From Chloroflexia bacterium SDU3-3 (GTDB taxonomy: Bacteria; Chloroflexota; Chloroflexia; Chloroflexales; Roseiflexaceae), in contig WBOU01000010.1 of the NCBI GenBank assembly GCA_009268125.1, positions 173,821 to 237,820 on the forward strand: a stretch of DNA of 64,000 nt, written 5' to 3'. Positions within the stretch are counted from its first letter, which is position 1. Each line of letters starts with the position of its first letter. A program made the position numbers and the translations under genes. This document shows positions 20,473 through 29,050 of the stretch, piece after piece. Below the pieces are notes generated by a model. That model ran no database searches, had not been told where the DNA came from, and was given only the letters and a program-made list of their open reading frames with translations.

Positions 20473-21784
20473 CGCGCTCCTCCGCCGGTACCCGCAGCGG
20501 GTCGGCCCCGATGGCTGCCTGCTGCTGCTGTCCACTCTGCCCGCCCTGGCCGCTCTGCGAGGGCACCACCTCGGCGGTGGTCGGCTGCTGGTCGCTCGAT
20601 CCCGCGCCCTCGGCGTTCTCGCCCTGGGCATCAAGCTCAAGCGGACTGCCGTTGCTGCTCAGGTTGGGCATATCCGTCTCGCGCTGCTCGCCTGCGGGCG
20701 CATTGCCCGTGCTGCCGGGGCTGGGCGCGCCGCCCTGCTGATCGCCTTGGTCGCCCTGCTGATCGCCCTGCTGATCGCCCTGGTCGCCCTGGCTGGCCTG
20801 CTGCTGGGGCTGCTGGGGCTGCTGCGACTGCTCCAGCGCGCTGGCCAGATCCTCCAGCGCCTGCGCCGAGGCCGTGTCGCCGCGCAGCAGGTTGCCCGCG
20901 CTCTCGCGCAGCTGCGAGGCCAGCTCGGGGCTGCGCTCGCCAATCTGGTCGGCGGCCTGCTCCAGCCCGCGCGAGAGGTTGCGCCGCGTCTGCATGGAGA
21001 TCTGCCCGGCCTGGTCGGCCAGCTCGCGCAGGGTCTGCGCCGCGCCGCCCACATCGCCCTGGTCGAGCGCCTCGGCGGCGGGCCGCGTGACGCCCTGGCC
21101 GCGCAGCGCGTCGGCGATCGGGCCGAGCAGCGCCGGGTCGGCCTGGCTCGGCTGGCTGCCCGCCTCGCTTCCGGCGGCCCCGCCCTGCTCGCCCGCCTGC
21201 GGCCCGCCCGCATCCGGCGTGGGCTGCGCGGCCTCGATCTGCTGCTGCTGCTCGGGGGTCACCAGGTTGGGCAGCGGGGCCAGCGCCGCCGCGTCGGCGT
21301 GGGGCGAGATCGACCACAGCAGGCCCATGCCGCCCAGCATCAGCAGCATGGCCCCCAGCATGATCGCGTCGCTCAGGGGCGCGGCCTGCTGCCGCGCGAT
21401 CTGGCGGGCCACCAGCGTGATCGTCTGCGCCGACTCGGCCACCACCCGCGCCGCCAGCGACCCGCTCGGCTGGCGCTCGCGGGCCAGCTCCAGCGCGGTG
21501 GCCAGCTGCTCATCCAGGTGAAATCGCCGATCGAGCCGCCGCGCGGCCTGGGCCAGGCCCAGCCGCATGCGCGCCATCGCCACGCCCGCCGCCAGCAGCA
21601 CCGCCAGCGAGAGCAGGCCCAGCAGATCGGCCCGCAGCGGCCAGCCCATGATCAGGTGCCCGCCCAAGCCAGCGCACCAGATGCCCGCCGCCACCCACAG
21701 GGCGCGCAGCCCGCTGCGCAGCAGCTGCCGCCGCCAGCGCTCGCGGGCAAGCGCATCCAGATGTTGGCCAAGTGTTCCACTCAT
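20444..21784 (-). CDS. Gln-rich membrane protein of the VWA operon
   Basis: The 446-residue protein has two hydrophobic segments near residues 25-70 (each a likely helix pair), a third at ~145-160, and a helical region ALDQGDVGGAAQTLRELADQ. A low-complexity Gln/Asp/Gly tract (~285-330, QGDQQGDQQGDQGDQQGG) precedes a C-terminal RDVVQDYF. The layout is like DUF4175-type proteins found with VWA clusters; I do not recognise it with certainty. GAGGAAG precedes the ATG. The GC-rich repeats produce long mirror frames on the other strand, which are not genes. Confidence 0.6.
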   Translation of the reverse strand: MSGTLGQHLDALARERWRRQLLRSGLRALWVAAGIWCAGLGGHLIMGWPLRADLLGLLSLAVLLAAGVAMARMRLGLAQAARRLDRRFHLDEQLATALELARERQPSGSLAARVVAESAQTITLVARQIARQQAAPLSDAIMLGAMLLMLGGMGLLWSISPHADAAALAPLPNLVTPEQQQQIEAAQPTPDAGGPQAGEQGGAAGSEAGSQPSQADPALLGPIADALRGQGVTRPAAEALDQGDVGGAAQTLRELADQAGQISMQTRRNLSRGLEQAADQIGERSPELASQLRESAGNLLRGDTASAQALEDLASALEQSQQPQQPQQQASQGDQGDQQGDQQGDQGDQQGGAPSPGSTGNAPAGEQRETDMPNLSSNGSPLELDAQGENAEGAGSSDQQPTTAEVVPSQSGQGGQSGQQQQAAIGADPLRVPAEERDVVQDYFTP

Positions 21785-21809
21785 AGGCGTTCTTCCTCAG
21801 TGCTATGGC

Positions 21810-23201
21810 TCACCACGCGTCGGCCTCCACCACGGCGAGCCGCCGCCAGATGCTGGCCATCACGCCCAGCGCGCCCAGCACCAGCAACCCCAGGCCCAGC
21901 CACGACTGGTACTGATCCAGCGTGGCGCGCATCAGCAGGGCCTGCTGGGCGCTGGCGCTATTGCCCAGCGCGGCGAACTCGGCGGCGGCGCGGTCGGCGG
22001 CGGCGCGGGCCTCGGGGTAGCGCAGCCCATCGGCCAGCGCGCCCGCCTGATCCAGGGCGCTCTGCGCGGCCTGCCCCCGGCTGGCCCTCGCGGCGTACTC
22101 GCCCAGCACCGCATCCTGCATGGTGTCGCCCAGGCCAGCGTAGGCCTGCTGGGCCTGCTGGGTGGCCAGCGCCGCGCCTGCGTAGTCGCCCGCCTCAAGC
22201 TTGGCGCGGGCGTCGCTGGCCAGGGCCAGCGCCTGCTGGCCCTGCTTGGCCCGCTCCAGCAGCGCCTCGGCCTGGCCCGCCACCGCGCTCTGGTCGGTGG
22301 TGCGCAGCCACGCCAGCGCCTGCGTCAGCTCGTCGGCGGCCTCGGTGTAGCGCGCCTCGCCCAGCAGCTGCTGGGCGTGCGAGAGATCGTAGGCCGAGAT
22401 GGCGTTGCGCCGATAGCCGCCCGCCAGGTACTCGGGCAGCCAGTCGCGCCAGGCCTTCTCCAGCTGGTCGGCGGGCATGCCGTAGGTGCGCTCAAGCGCA
22501 GATCGGTAGCCGGTGCTGCTGGCGCTGGTGGTCAGAAAGCTGCGGAAGGTGGCAAAGGTGTACTTCTCGATCAGAAATGCGGTGATCGACAGGCTCTGGG
22601 GGTAGCTCACCTCGGAGTGGTCGTAGAACATCTGCCGGTCATCCAGGTCGCTCCAGCGCATCAGCGCGTCGTTGGCCACAGCCCGCCGCAGCAGGCTGAC
22701 CCGCGTCTCTAGCTCGGGCGCGGCGTGCTCGACATACTGCGCGATGCCCTCCTGAAACAGCACGTTCAGGCGGTTCCCCGACAGATCCGAGGCGACAATA
22801 TGGGTCAGCTCGTGGCGCACGTTGTTCTGCACCTCGGTCTCGCTCTGGCGCGCGGTCTGCGAGACCACCACCACCACCTCGTGGCGCTGGTAGTCGGCGT
22901 GGGCCACGATGCCCTGCAGGCCAGCGGCCAGCGGGTTGACCGCCACGTAGCTGTCCCAGGTGGGGTAGAGCCGCAGCGATATGGGCGTGGCCACCTGGTG
23001 CCCGAAGATCGCGGATGTCTCGTCGTAGATCGCGTCGGCGAAGCCAGCGTAGGTCTGGGCGGTGGCCTCATCGCCTGCGGCGTAGAGGATGGCGAACGAC
23101 CTCGTGCGCAGCTCGCGCCACTCGGTTGTCTGGGCGAATGCGGCGTGCGGCAGCAGCATCGCCACCATGGCCGCCAGCAGAAGGCGAAGCAGATATCTCA
23201 C
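21810..23201 (-). CDS. exported peptidase-MA-like metalloprotease
   Basis: The 463-residue protein has a signal peptide (RYLLRLLLAAMVAMLLPHAAFAQ), then a gluzincin-type catalytic domain with VRHELTHIV (HExxH variant HELTH) and, about 20 residues later, FQEGIAQYVE supplying the third ligand Glu. A helical TPR-like half (~270-430) and a C-terminal membrane helix (LGLGLLVLGALGVMASIW) follow. Start is GTG 23201 behind GAGGTGGT. It is the first gene of the six-gene operon and probably a membrane-tethered extracellular protease. Confidence 0.8.
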   Translation of the reverse strand: MRYLLRLLLAAMVAMLLPHAAFAQTTEWRELRTRSFAILYAAGDEATAQTYAGFADAIYDETSAIFGHQVATPISLRLYPTWDSYVAVNPLAAGLQGIVAHADYQRHEVVVVVSQTARQSETEVQNNVRHELTHIVASDLSGNRLNVLFQEGIAQYVEHAAPELETRVSLLRRAVANDALMRWSDLDDRQMFYDHSEVSYPQSLSITAFLIEKYTFATFRSFLTTSASSTGYRSALERTYGMPADQLEKAWRDWLPEYLAGGYRRNAISAYDLSHAQQLLGEARYTEAADELTQALAWLRTTDQSAVAGQAEALLERAKQGQQALALASDARAKLEAGDYAGAALATQQAQQAYAGLGDTMQDAVLGEYAARASRGQAAQSALDQAGALADGLRYPEARAAADRAAAEFAALGNSASAQQALLMRATLDQYQSWLGLGLLVLGALGVMASIWRRLAVVEADAW

Positions 23202-23542
23202 GAGGACCACCTCGTAGCCAGGAGTAGGGATAATCGACACGGGAAGTGTACCATACGCGCCGCCGCTTCAGCCTGAGACCCAGGTGAGACTCAAAGGCTC
23301 TGAGCGAGCCGTCTTACCACGCAGGTGCGAAGAATCTTCACCGCCCCAAAGCAACAACGCCATCCAACCCAGCCCAAAAACAGCAGAAAAAATGGCCTGC
23401 CAGCGCTGATCCCAGCATTCCCGCTTTGGTGATGATTATGGCCAGCAGGCATATGTCTGCGCCTTCGCCGGATGGGCGAGGCCGTCGGCATACATTCGCG
23501 GGCCACAATCACCTATTCCCGCCACAACCACAACCCTACCCA
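23202..23542. other. intergenic, no gene seen
   Basis: This part of the spacer between divergent genes has lower GC than the flanks and no frame with a ribosome site. It should hold the promoter of the VWA operon on the minus strand; none is obvious. Confidence 0.4.
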
Positions 23543-23826
23543 CCTATCCCATGCGGCGAAGGTGCTACTCGTGCAAGCTGGCCCTATGCACGAACATCAG
23601 CCGTCGGATTTCGACACAGGAAGGCTACACATTGGGGGTTCCAAGGGGGCGATGCCCCCTGGCGGGGTTCCGAGGGGCTGGCCCCTCGGCGCCGCCCGCG
23701 CAGGGCATCCACCCACCAAACAAAAAGATCACCTTCATCGAAGCCGCAACCGGTCGACCCGACCGGGCAACACTTCAAGCATTGCCCACGGTCGGGCCGA
23801 CGCAGAACCACTCCAAAAGTGACACC
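23543..23826. repeat. 285-bp dispersed structured repeat, copy 1
   Basis: This non-coding block recurs at 49189-49470 with roughly three-quarters identity by eye. It opens with CCCATGCGGCGAAGGTG, has a central pair of GC hairpins (23641-23662 and 23670-23689) and closes with CCAAAAGTGACA. Hairpin 2 here is CCGAGGGGCTGGCCCCTCGG; two of its base pairs change in compensated fashion in the other copy. Confidence 0.7.
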
Positions 23827-23940
23827 ATGTGAGGGGCAGTGCCCAGACAGGGGCACCAACACGGCAGGGGAGTTCACCGCACCCGCCGCTAGATTTCCCC
23901 GCTGCGGCGCTGGCCCGCAGCCGATGTCAGGGCCATCTAG

Positions 23941-23949
23941 TGGTATAAT
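23941..23949 (+). promoter_or_regulatory. extended -10 promoter for the 24.0-kb gene
   Basis: TGGTATAAT gives an extended -10 (TGn plus a perfect TATAAT) 57 bases before the ATG at 24006. No good -35 is present. Confidence 0.5.
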
Positions 23950-24005
23950 AGCGCCCACATATGCCCGCTGGGCACTGTCGACAAGAGCCAGCATGGAGGA
24001 TATAG

Positions 24006-24341
24006 ATGCCTGCCCAATCACGTGCGCAGCGCCGCCGCGCGAATGCTGCTGCCCAGCAGCGCCGCCCGAGCGCGCCCCAGCCCTACGAGACCGCCGAACT
24101 GGCCGCCGATCAGGTGGCGACGCCGACCGCGCCGCTGGCGGCAGCGGCCCCAGCCCCAGCCGCATCCAGCCGCGTGGCCCGGCGGCTGCGCAGCGGCACG
24201 GCCCGCACCCCCGAGCCGATCGACTACACCAAGGAGTACGGCTTCGTGGCCAGCGACCTGCGCCTGATCGCGCTGTGGACGGTGCTGCTGTTCGTAGCGA
24301 TGTTCGCCCTGTACTTCGCCCGCAGCAACGGCATGTTCTAG
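24006..24341 (+). CDS. 111-residue single-pass membrane protein
   Basis: The N-terminal ~60 residues are Ala/Arg/Pro-rich and disordered-looking. The conserved-looking segment PIDYTKEYGFVASDLRLIA follows, then one C-terminal membrane helix (LWTVLLFVAMFALYF) and a short tail ARSNGMF. GGAGG lies eight bases before the ATG, and codon bias is strongly GC-rich at third positions, so it is a real gene. Its function is unknown. A WYL regulator follows after 96 bases on the same strand. Confidence 0.75.
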   Translation: MPAQSRAQRRRANAAAQQRRPSAPQPYETAELAADQVATPTAPLAAAAPAPAASSRVARRLRSGTARTPEPIDYTKEYGFVASDLRLIALWTVLLFVAMFALYFARSNGMF

Positions 24342-24437
24342 CGGGCGGCGCGGCGCGGGGCTAGGCCTCGCGCCGCACCTTCTCCTCTTTCGCCACGGGC
24401 GGGGGGCGCTTCCCCGGCCATACCCACCACACCAGCC

Positions 24438-25415
24438 ATGGATCGCATTCAGAGCCGCGCCGCTCGCCTGCAGCGGCTAGAGCACAGCCTGTACAACGCC
24501 CCCCAGGGGCTGCGCGTCGTCGAGCTGGCCGAGCGCTGCGGCGTCGACCGCCGCACGATCTACCGCGACCTGCAGACGCTGGATGACATGGGCATCCCGG
24601 TGTGGGAGGCCGACAACCGCTACGGGATCGACCGCGAGTCCTACCTCTCGACGGTGCGGCTGAACCTGAATGAGGCGATCGCCCTGTTCTTCGCGGTGCG
24701 CCTGCTGGCCCACCACAGCGACGAGCACAACCCCCACGTGGTGGCCGCGCTCTCGAAGCTGGCCACCAGCCTGCCCGACTCCACGATCGCGCAGCATATC
24801 TCGCGCGCCGCCGAGCTGATCCAGTCGCGCCCGCTGCGCACCAGCTACATCCGCGTGCTGGAGGTGATCACCCGCGCCTGGGCCGACAAGCGCCCGGTGC
24901 TGCTCTCGTACCGCAGCGCCAGCGGCGAGACCACCGAGCGGGTCATCCACCCCTACTTCCTTGAGGCAGCCCGCAGCGAGCCTGCGTCCTACGTGATCGG
25001 CTACGACGAGCTGCGCGACGCCATCCGCACCTTCAAGATCGAGCGGATCGTGCGCGCCGACCTGATGGATGGCAGCTACGCCGTGCCCGAGGACTTCGAC
25101 CCCTACGATTTTCTCTCGTCGTCGTGGAGCGTGATGAGCGAGCAGGAGGTGGAGGTGCTGCTGCACTTCAGCCCCGCCGTGGCCGACCGCGTGCGCGAGA
25201 GCATGTGGCACCAGAGCCAGCAGATCACCAGCACCGCCGACGGCGGCTGCGACATGCGGCTGTACCTGGGCGGCACCCGCGAGATCCGCGCGTGGGTGCT
25301 GGGCTGGGGCAGCGATGTGGAGGTGCTGGCCCCGCGCGAGCTGCGCGAGGATGTGGCGGCCCACGCGCGGCGCATGGCGGCCATGTACAGCCAGCGCGCC
25401 GCCGCCGCCGACTAG
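24438..25415 (+). CDS. HTH-WYL transcriptional regulator
   Basis: The 325-residue protein has an N-terminal DeoR-like helix-turn-helix (VVELAERCGVDRRTIYRDLQTLDD, residues ~28-50), a helical linker, and a WYL domain (~150-215) with LSYRSASGETTERVIHPYF and YVIGYDELRDAIRTFKIERI. A C-terminal WCX extension follows (EVEVLLHFSPAVADRVRE). WYL domains bind nucleic-acid or nucleotide ligands and often control DNA-damage or defence genes. No such genes are adjacent, so the target is unknown. Confidence 0.9.
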   Translation: MDRIQSRAARLQRLEHSLYNAPQGLRVVELAERCGVDRRTIYRDLQTLDDMGIPVWEADNRYGIDRESYLSTVRLNLNEAIALFFAVRLLAHHSDEHNPHVVAALSKLATSLPDSTIAQHISRAAELIQSRPLRTSYIRVLEVITRAWADKRPVLLSYRSASGETTERVIHPYFLEAARSEPASYVIGYDELRDAIRTFKIERIVRADLMDGSYAVPEDFDPYDFLSSSWSVMSEQEVEVLLHFSPAVADRVRESMWHQSQQITSTADGGCDMRLYLGGTREIRAWVLGWGSDVEVLAPRELREDVAAHARRMAAMYSQRAAAAD

Positions 25416-25444
25416 CCCCGACCCACAGCGCAAGGCACAAAAAA

Positions 25445-25478
25445 CCCGGCCCCCGGCGCGTGTGCGCTGGGGGCCGGG
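25445..25478 (-). terminator. terminator of the L21-L27-L31 operon
   Basis: The perfect arms CCCGGCCCCC and GGGGGCCGGG enclose 14 bases. On the minus strand six T follow. It is 21 bases past the L31 stop. Confidence 0.9.
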
Positions 25479-25498
25479 CGGCGCGTGGGGCAGGGAAA

Positions 25499-25852
25499 CT
25501 AGCCCTGCTCCTCCTCGCCGTAGATCTCCTGGAGCAGGCTGGGCTTCTTCGGCTCGGCCTTGCTCTTCTCGTCGCGGCGGCGAGCGGCCTCGGCCTGCTG
25601 CGCCTGCGAGTTCTGCAGGCGGCGCATGAAGCGGTCGACCTGGCCAGCGGTGTCGACGATGCGCTGCTCGCCCGTGTAGAACGGGTGCGAGTAGCTGGTC
25701 ACATCGACGGTGGCCAGCGGGTAGGTGTTGCCGTCGCTCCAGACAATCGTCTTGTCGGTGCGGATGGTCGAGCGGACCAGGAACGTATCGCCCGAGGACA
25801 GATCCTTAAACACGACCGGGCGATAGTCTTTCGGATGAATATCTTTTTTCAC
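25499..25852 (-). CDS. rpmE: ribosomal protein L31
   Basis: The 117-residue protein begins [17 protein letters not shown] and has [23 protein letters not shown], diagnostic of bL31 of the 50S subunit. The zinc-ligand cysteines of the C+ form are absent, so it is a zinc-independent paralogue type. A charged tail after residue ~80 ([26 protein letters not shown]) is longer than in most L31. Start is GTG 25852 with GGAG upstream. It is last in the rplU-rpmA-rpmE transcription unit. Confidence 0.95.
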   Translation of the reverse strand: MKKDIHPKDYRPVVFKDLSSGDTFLVRSTIRTDKTIVWSDGNTYPLATVDVTSYSHPFYTGEQRIVDTAGQVDRFMRRLQNSQAQQAEAARRRDEKSKAEPKKPSLLQEIYGEEEQG

Positions 25853-25912
25853 AGCCTATGCTCCAAATATTTCGCGAGCGGCCAGCGCGCGCCGCGCCGC
25901 CGCAGCGCGCGA

Positions 25913-26203
25913 CTAATCAGCGGCAACAGCCTCAGCGACCTCGGGCTGTGTCACCGGAAGCACGCTGACTTTCTTCTGGGTGCGCGAGAAGAAGCCGAAG
26001 GTGACGACGCCATCCACCTTGGAGTAGATGGTGTAGTCGCGGCCAAGGGCCACGCCGACGCCCGGCTTGATCTTCGTGCCGTGCTGGCGCACGATCACCT
26101 CGCCCGCCTTCACGTACTGGCCGCCGAAGCGCTTCACGCCGAGATACTGCGGATTGCTATCGCGGCCGTTGCGCGAGCTGCCAACACCTTTTTTATGCGC
26201 CAT
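25913..26203 (-). CDS. rpmA: ribosomal protein L27
   Basis: The 96-residue protein begins [20 protein letters not shown], then [20 protein letters not shown] and [20 protein letters not shown], the classic bL27. Its N-terminal tail reaches the peptidyl-transferase centre. There is no cleavable N-terminal extension like that of Firmicutes. GGAGG precedes the ATG. The 82-base gap to L21 contains an inverted repeat GTAGTCAGT/ACTGACTAC (26239-26270). Confidence 0.97.
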   Translation of the reverse strand: MAHKKGVGSSRNGRDSNPQYLGVKRFGGQYVKAGEVIVRQHGTKIKPGVGVALGRDYTIYSKVDGVVTFGFFSRTQKKVSVLPVTQPEVAEAVAAD

Positions 26204-26285
26204 TGGAAACCTCCAGTAGTCAGTAAAGTTTGTGGTCTGTAGTCAGTAGACACATAAAAGCACTGACTACCAGATACTGCTTTTG

Positions 26286-26600
26286 TTACTTGCTCTCGAT
26301 CCGGCTAATGGCGATGCGGGTGTACTTCTGGCGGTGGCCAGTGCGGCGGCGGTAGCGCTTCTTGTTCTTGAACTTGAAGATGATGATCTTATCGCCCTTG
26401 ACTTCGCCGCTCACCACTTTCGCAAAAACTTTCGCTCCGCTCACGGTGGGCGTGCCGACCAGCGGCGTATCGCCGCCAAGCACCAGCACCTCACCCAGCT
26501 CGAACTCGCCCTCGGCGATGTCGCCCAGCAGGGCCACATCCAGAACCTGACCCTCTTCAACGCGGTACTGCATGCCGCGGTCTCGGATTATAGCGTACAC
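26286..26600 (-). CDS. rplU: ribosomal protein L21
   Basis: The 104-residue protein has YAIIRDRGMQYRVEEGQVLDV at the N-terminus and IIIFKFKNKKRYRRRTGHRQ at the C-terminus, both typical of bL21. The GTG at 26600 was chosen because it gives the standard L21 start and length and has AGGGAG upstream; the longer frame to 26666 runs through the leader terminator. It is the first gene of the operon. Confidence 0.96.
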   Translation of the reverse strand: MYAIIRDRGMQYRVEEGQVLDVALLGDIAEGEFELGEVLVLGGDTPLVGTPTVSGAKVFAKVVSGEVKGDKIIIFKFKNKKRYRRRTGHRQKYTRIAISRIESK

Positions 26601-26628
26601 GGTGCCACTCCCTATTCGGTCCGACACG

Positions 26629-26655
26629 AAAAAAGAGAGTGGTGTAGCCACCCTC
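26629..26655 (-). terminator. leader hairpin with T-run upstream of rplU
   Basis: Within the rplU leader, GAGGGTGG and CCACTCTC (minus strand, one G-U pair) form a stem with a five-base loop followed directly by six T. It lies between the promoter and the L21 start, so it would act as an attenuator rather than an operon-end terminator. Confidence 0.65.
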
Positions 26656-26683
26656 ACTGTCGTCACATTTCAAGCTGTTGCGC

Positions 26684-26712
26684 ATTATAGCAAAGCGCTA
26701 GGCGGCTGTCAA
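26684..26712 (-). promoter_or_regulatory. consensus sigma-70 promoter of the L21 operon
   Basis: On the minus strand TTGACA (26707-26712) and TATAAT (26684-26689) match the consensus perfectly with a 17-base spacer. Transcription would start near 26677, about 77 bases before the L21 start codon. Confidence 0.92.
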
Positions 26713-26755
26713 ATGGGCGCTGCGGCGCAGCCCCATGCGCCAAAAGAATCCTCTC

Positions 26756-27292
26756 TCAGGCGCGCCGCGCCGCTTCTGGCCAGGGCAGCGCCGCGCTACG
26801 CTGGTAGCGAGCGCACTGCCAGCCGCCCAGCTGCACCACGCCGCAGGGGGCGAAGCCATGCCGCTCGTAGTAGCTACAGAGCGCGGTATTCTGGCCCATG
26901 CAGTCCAGCCGCAGAAAGGCCCTGCCGCGCACTGCCGCCTGCTCGGCGGCCCAGGCCAGCATGCGCCCGCCCAGGCCCCGCCCGCCAGCGCTGCGCCGGA
27001 TGGCCAGGCCATGCACATACAGCGCGTCGGGCGGCAGCTCGCCCCAGATCTCGGGGTCTTGCTGCTGCAGCGTGAGCGTGCCGACCGCCGCGCCGCCAAG
27101 CTCGGCCATGTAGATCTCGGCATGCTGCAGGCGGCGCTGGATCAGATCTGGCTCGGGGTAGCCCGGCCACTGGCGGATGCCGCGCCGCAGCAGCCACTGG
27201 CCCGCCTCGGCCATGATCTCGCCTATGGCGACGGCATCGGCCTGGGTGGCGCGGCGCATGACCAGCGCGTGGGCAGGGGTGGGTATGACCAT
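26756..27292 (-). CDS. GNAT-family N-acetyltransferase
   Basis: The 178-residue protein has the acetyl-CoA-binding motif A at ALYVHGLAIRRSAGGRGLGG (V-x-x-x-R/Q-x-x-G-x-G/A variant) and the downstream CSYYERHGF typical of GNAT enzymes. The substrate is unknown. The ATG at 27292 was chosen; it starts ten bases after the stop of the upstream gene, so the two are probably co-transcribed. Confidence 0.85.
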   Translation of the reverse strand: MVIPTPAHALVMRRATQADAVAIGEIMAEAGQWLLRRGIRQWPGYPEPDLIQRRLQHAEIYMAELGGAAVGTLTLQQQDPEIWGELPPDALYVHGLAIRRSAGGRGLGGRMLAWAAEQAAVRGRAFLRLDCMGQNTALCSYYERHGFAPCGVVQLGGWQCARYQRSAALPWPEAARRA

Positions 27293-27302
27293 GCTGAAGA
27301 TC

Positions 27303-28688
27303 TCACCTCTCGGCTGGATAGGCGGCAAGCGCCCAGCCCAGCGCCTCCTCGGGCGTGGCGAAGCGCTCATCGAGCTGGGCCTCGTAGGCGGCGCGCAGCA
27401 CCGCGCCCAGCGCTGGGCCGGGGGCGTAGCCCGCCGCCAGCAGCGCGCGCCCGGTGAGCAGCGGCTGGGGCGGCGCTATGGCCACGGCCAGATCGCGGGC
27501 GTAGGCCAGGAACGTGGCGGCGGGGTTCTCGGGCGGCAGCGGCGGGCGACCGCTGCGGTCGGCCTCCACCAGCTGCGCCCACTGCTCCATGGTGGCGGGC
27601 GCGAGCCGGGCCGCCAGCCGCCGCACAGTGCGCGCCCGAGGCTTCTCGAAGTGGCTCATATGCTCGCGCACCAGCGGCAGCACCTGCGCCACCACATGGG
27701 CGAACGCACCCATGCGCGCCAGCAGGGCCTCGGCTAGCGGCGCGCCCGCCTCGGCGTGGCCGGGGCTGCGGATCCGCCCGCGCTCGTGGGTGGTGGTGGC
27801 TGGCTTGCCCAGGTCGTGGCAGAGCGCGGCCAGCACCAGGGTGCGCCGCGCCTCGTCGCCTAACCCCTCGCGCTCGGCGATCGCGGCGGCGCTCTCGCAC
27901 ACATAGCAGGTGTGCATCCACACGTCGCCCTCGGGGTGGTACTCGGGGGGCTGCTGGCAGCCCTGCAGCGCCGCCAGCTCGGGGTAGAGCGCCAGCCAGC
28001 CGCTGGCATCTAGCGTGCGCAGCCCAGCCATAGGGTGCCGCGCCGAGGCCCACTTCTGCCACTCGCCCCAGATCCGCTCGCTGGCGATGCCCTGGGCCTG
28101 CGGCAGCAGGCTGCGGCACAATGCGGCTGTGCCAGGGTCGAGCTGGAACCCGAAGCGCGCCGAAAACTGCACGGCGCGCAGCACGCGCAGCGGGTCGTCG
28201 CCGAAGCTGTCGGAGACATGCCGCAGCCGCCCCTGGCGCAGGTCGTCGGCCCCGCCCCAGAAGTCGAGCAGCTCGCCCTCGGCGGTGATCGCCAGGGCGT
28301 TGATGGTGAAGTCGCGGCGGGCGGATGCCTCGCGCGGGGTGAGCGTGGGGTCGGGCGCGGCGATGGTGCCGCGCGCGCCCGCCACCGGGCGGCTGCGGCG
28401 CTGCGGCAGGGCCACATCTAGCGCCACGCCATCGGCCAGCTGCAGCTTGATCACGCCGAATGACCGACCGACCGCATGCGCGCTGCCCAACGGGGACAGC
28501 GCGGCGGCAAGCTCGGCTGGGCCAAGCCCATACACCTCGATATCGATATCGCTGTTTGGGCGACCCAGCAGCGCATCGCGCACCGCGCCGCCCACCAGCA
28601 GACCATAGCCCCCCGCCGCCGCTATCCGCTCCAGCGCAGGCCGGGCCAGCGCCAGCGCCGCCTCGATCTGCTCGGCGGGCTGGGTCAT
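27303..28688 (-). CDS. CCA tRNA nucleotidyltransferase / poly(A) polymerase family protein with HD domain
   Basis: The 461-residue protein has the class II nucleotidyltransferase head: LLVGGAVRDALLG followed by DIDIEVYG (the catalytic DxD), RRDFTINALA and FGDDPLRVLRAVQFSARFGF. The middle holds an HD-type hydrolase domain with HTCYVCESA and ALCHDLGKPATT. The family adds CCA to tRNA 3' ends or poly(A) tails; HD-containing members also have phosphatase or phosphodiesterase activity. The tRNA-Asn in this window already encodes CCA. Its ATG overlaps the HxlR stop in an ATGA. Confidence 0.9.
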   Translation of the reverse strand: MTQPAEQIEAALALARPALERIAAAGGYGLLVGGAVRDALLGRPNSDIDIEVYGLGPAELAAALSPLGSAHAVGRSFGVIKLQLADGVALDVALPQRRSRPVAGARGTIAAPDPTLTPREASARRDFTINALAITAEGELLDFWGGADDLRQGRLRHVSDSFGDDPLRVLRAVQFSARFGFQLDPGTAALCRSLLPQAQGIASERIWGEWQKWASARHPMAGLRTLDASGWLALYPELAALQGCQQPPEYHPEGDVWMHTCYVCESAAAIAEREGLGDEARRTLVLAALCHDLGKPATTTHERGRIRSPGHAEAGAPLAEALLARMGAFAHVVAQVLPLVREHMSHFEKPRARTVRRLAARLAPATMEQWAQLVEADRSGRPPLPPENPAATFLAYARDLAVAIAPPQPLLTGRALLAAGYAPGPALGAVLRAAYEAQLDERFATPEEALGWALAAYPAER

Positions 28689-29050
28689 GCGACCTCGGCC
28701 ACAGCCTGTGCGTGCTCGGCGTGCTCGCAGGTGGAGGAGTCGCACCACGACTGGCTCCAGGCCTCGATGGCCTCGATCACCGGGCTGAGCGCGCGGCCCT
28801 TCTCGGTCAGGCGGTACTCAACCCGCACCGGCGTCTCGGGCAGCACGCGCCGCTCGATCACCCCCACCGCCTCAAGCTCCTTCAGGCGCTCGGAGAGCAT
28901 CCGGTCGCTCACCACCTGCAGCCGCTCGGCCAGCTCGTTAAAGCGCAGCGGGCCATCGATAAGCACTTTGAGAATAAGGCCAGTCCAGCGTTTCCCAATA
29001 ATTTCTATGGCATGCTGGTAGCGCATACAAATCTGATCGCTATAACGCAT
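28685..29050 (-). CDS. HxlR-family transcriptional regulator
   Basis: The 121-residue winged-helix protein has the HxlR core: IEIIGKRWTGLILKVLIDGP, RFNELAERLQVVSDRMLSER and LKELEAVGVIERRV, then VEYRLTEKGRAL. The ATG at 29050 has GGGAGCG upstream. The C-terminal tail has CDSSTCEHAEHAQ, which adds two Cys and two His (possible redox or metal sensing) beyond the usual end of the domain. An N-terminal Cys (SDQIC) matches the position used for sensing in HxlR/HypR. It is translationally coupled to the nucleotidyltransferase gene. Confidence 0.92.
   Translation of the reverse strand: MRYSDQICMRYQHAIEIIGKRWTGLILKVLIDGPLRFNELAERLQVVSDRMLSERLKELEAVGVIERRVLPETPVRVEYRLTEKGRALSPVIEAIEAWSQSWCDSSTCEHAEHAQAVAEVA

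Noticed and set aside
20288..22585. 765-codon plus-strand frame through the VWA operon
   Set aside because: Composition is typical of an antisense shadow (Leu/Arg/Gly/Ala runs), and both overlapped minus genes have motifs and ribosome sites.
26239..26270. Inverted repeat GTAGTCAGT/ACTGACTAC between L21 and L27 as a terminator
   Set aside because: Loop of 14, no T-run, and the operon continues; kept only as a note.
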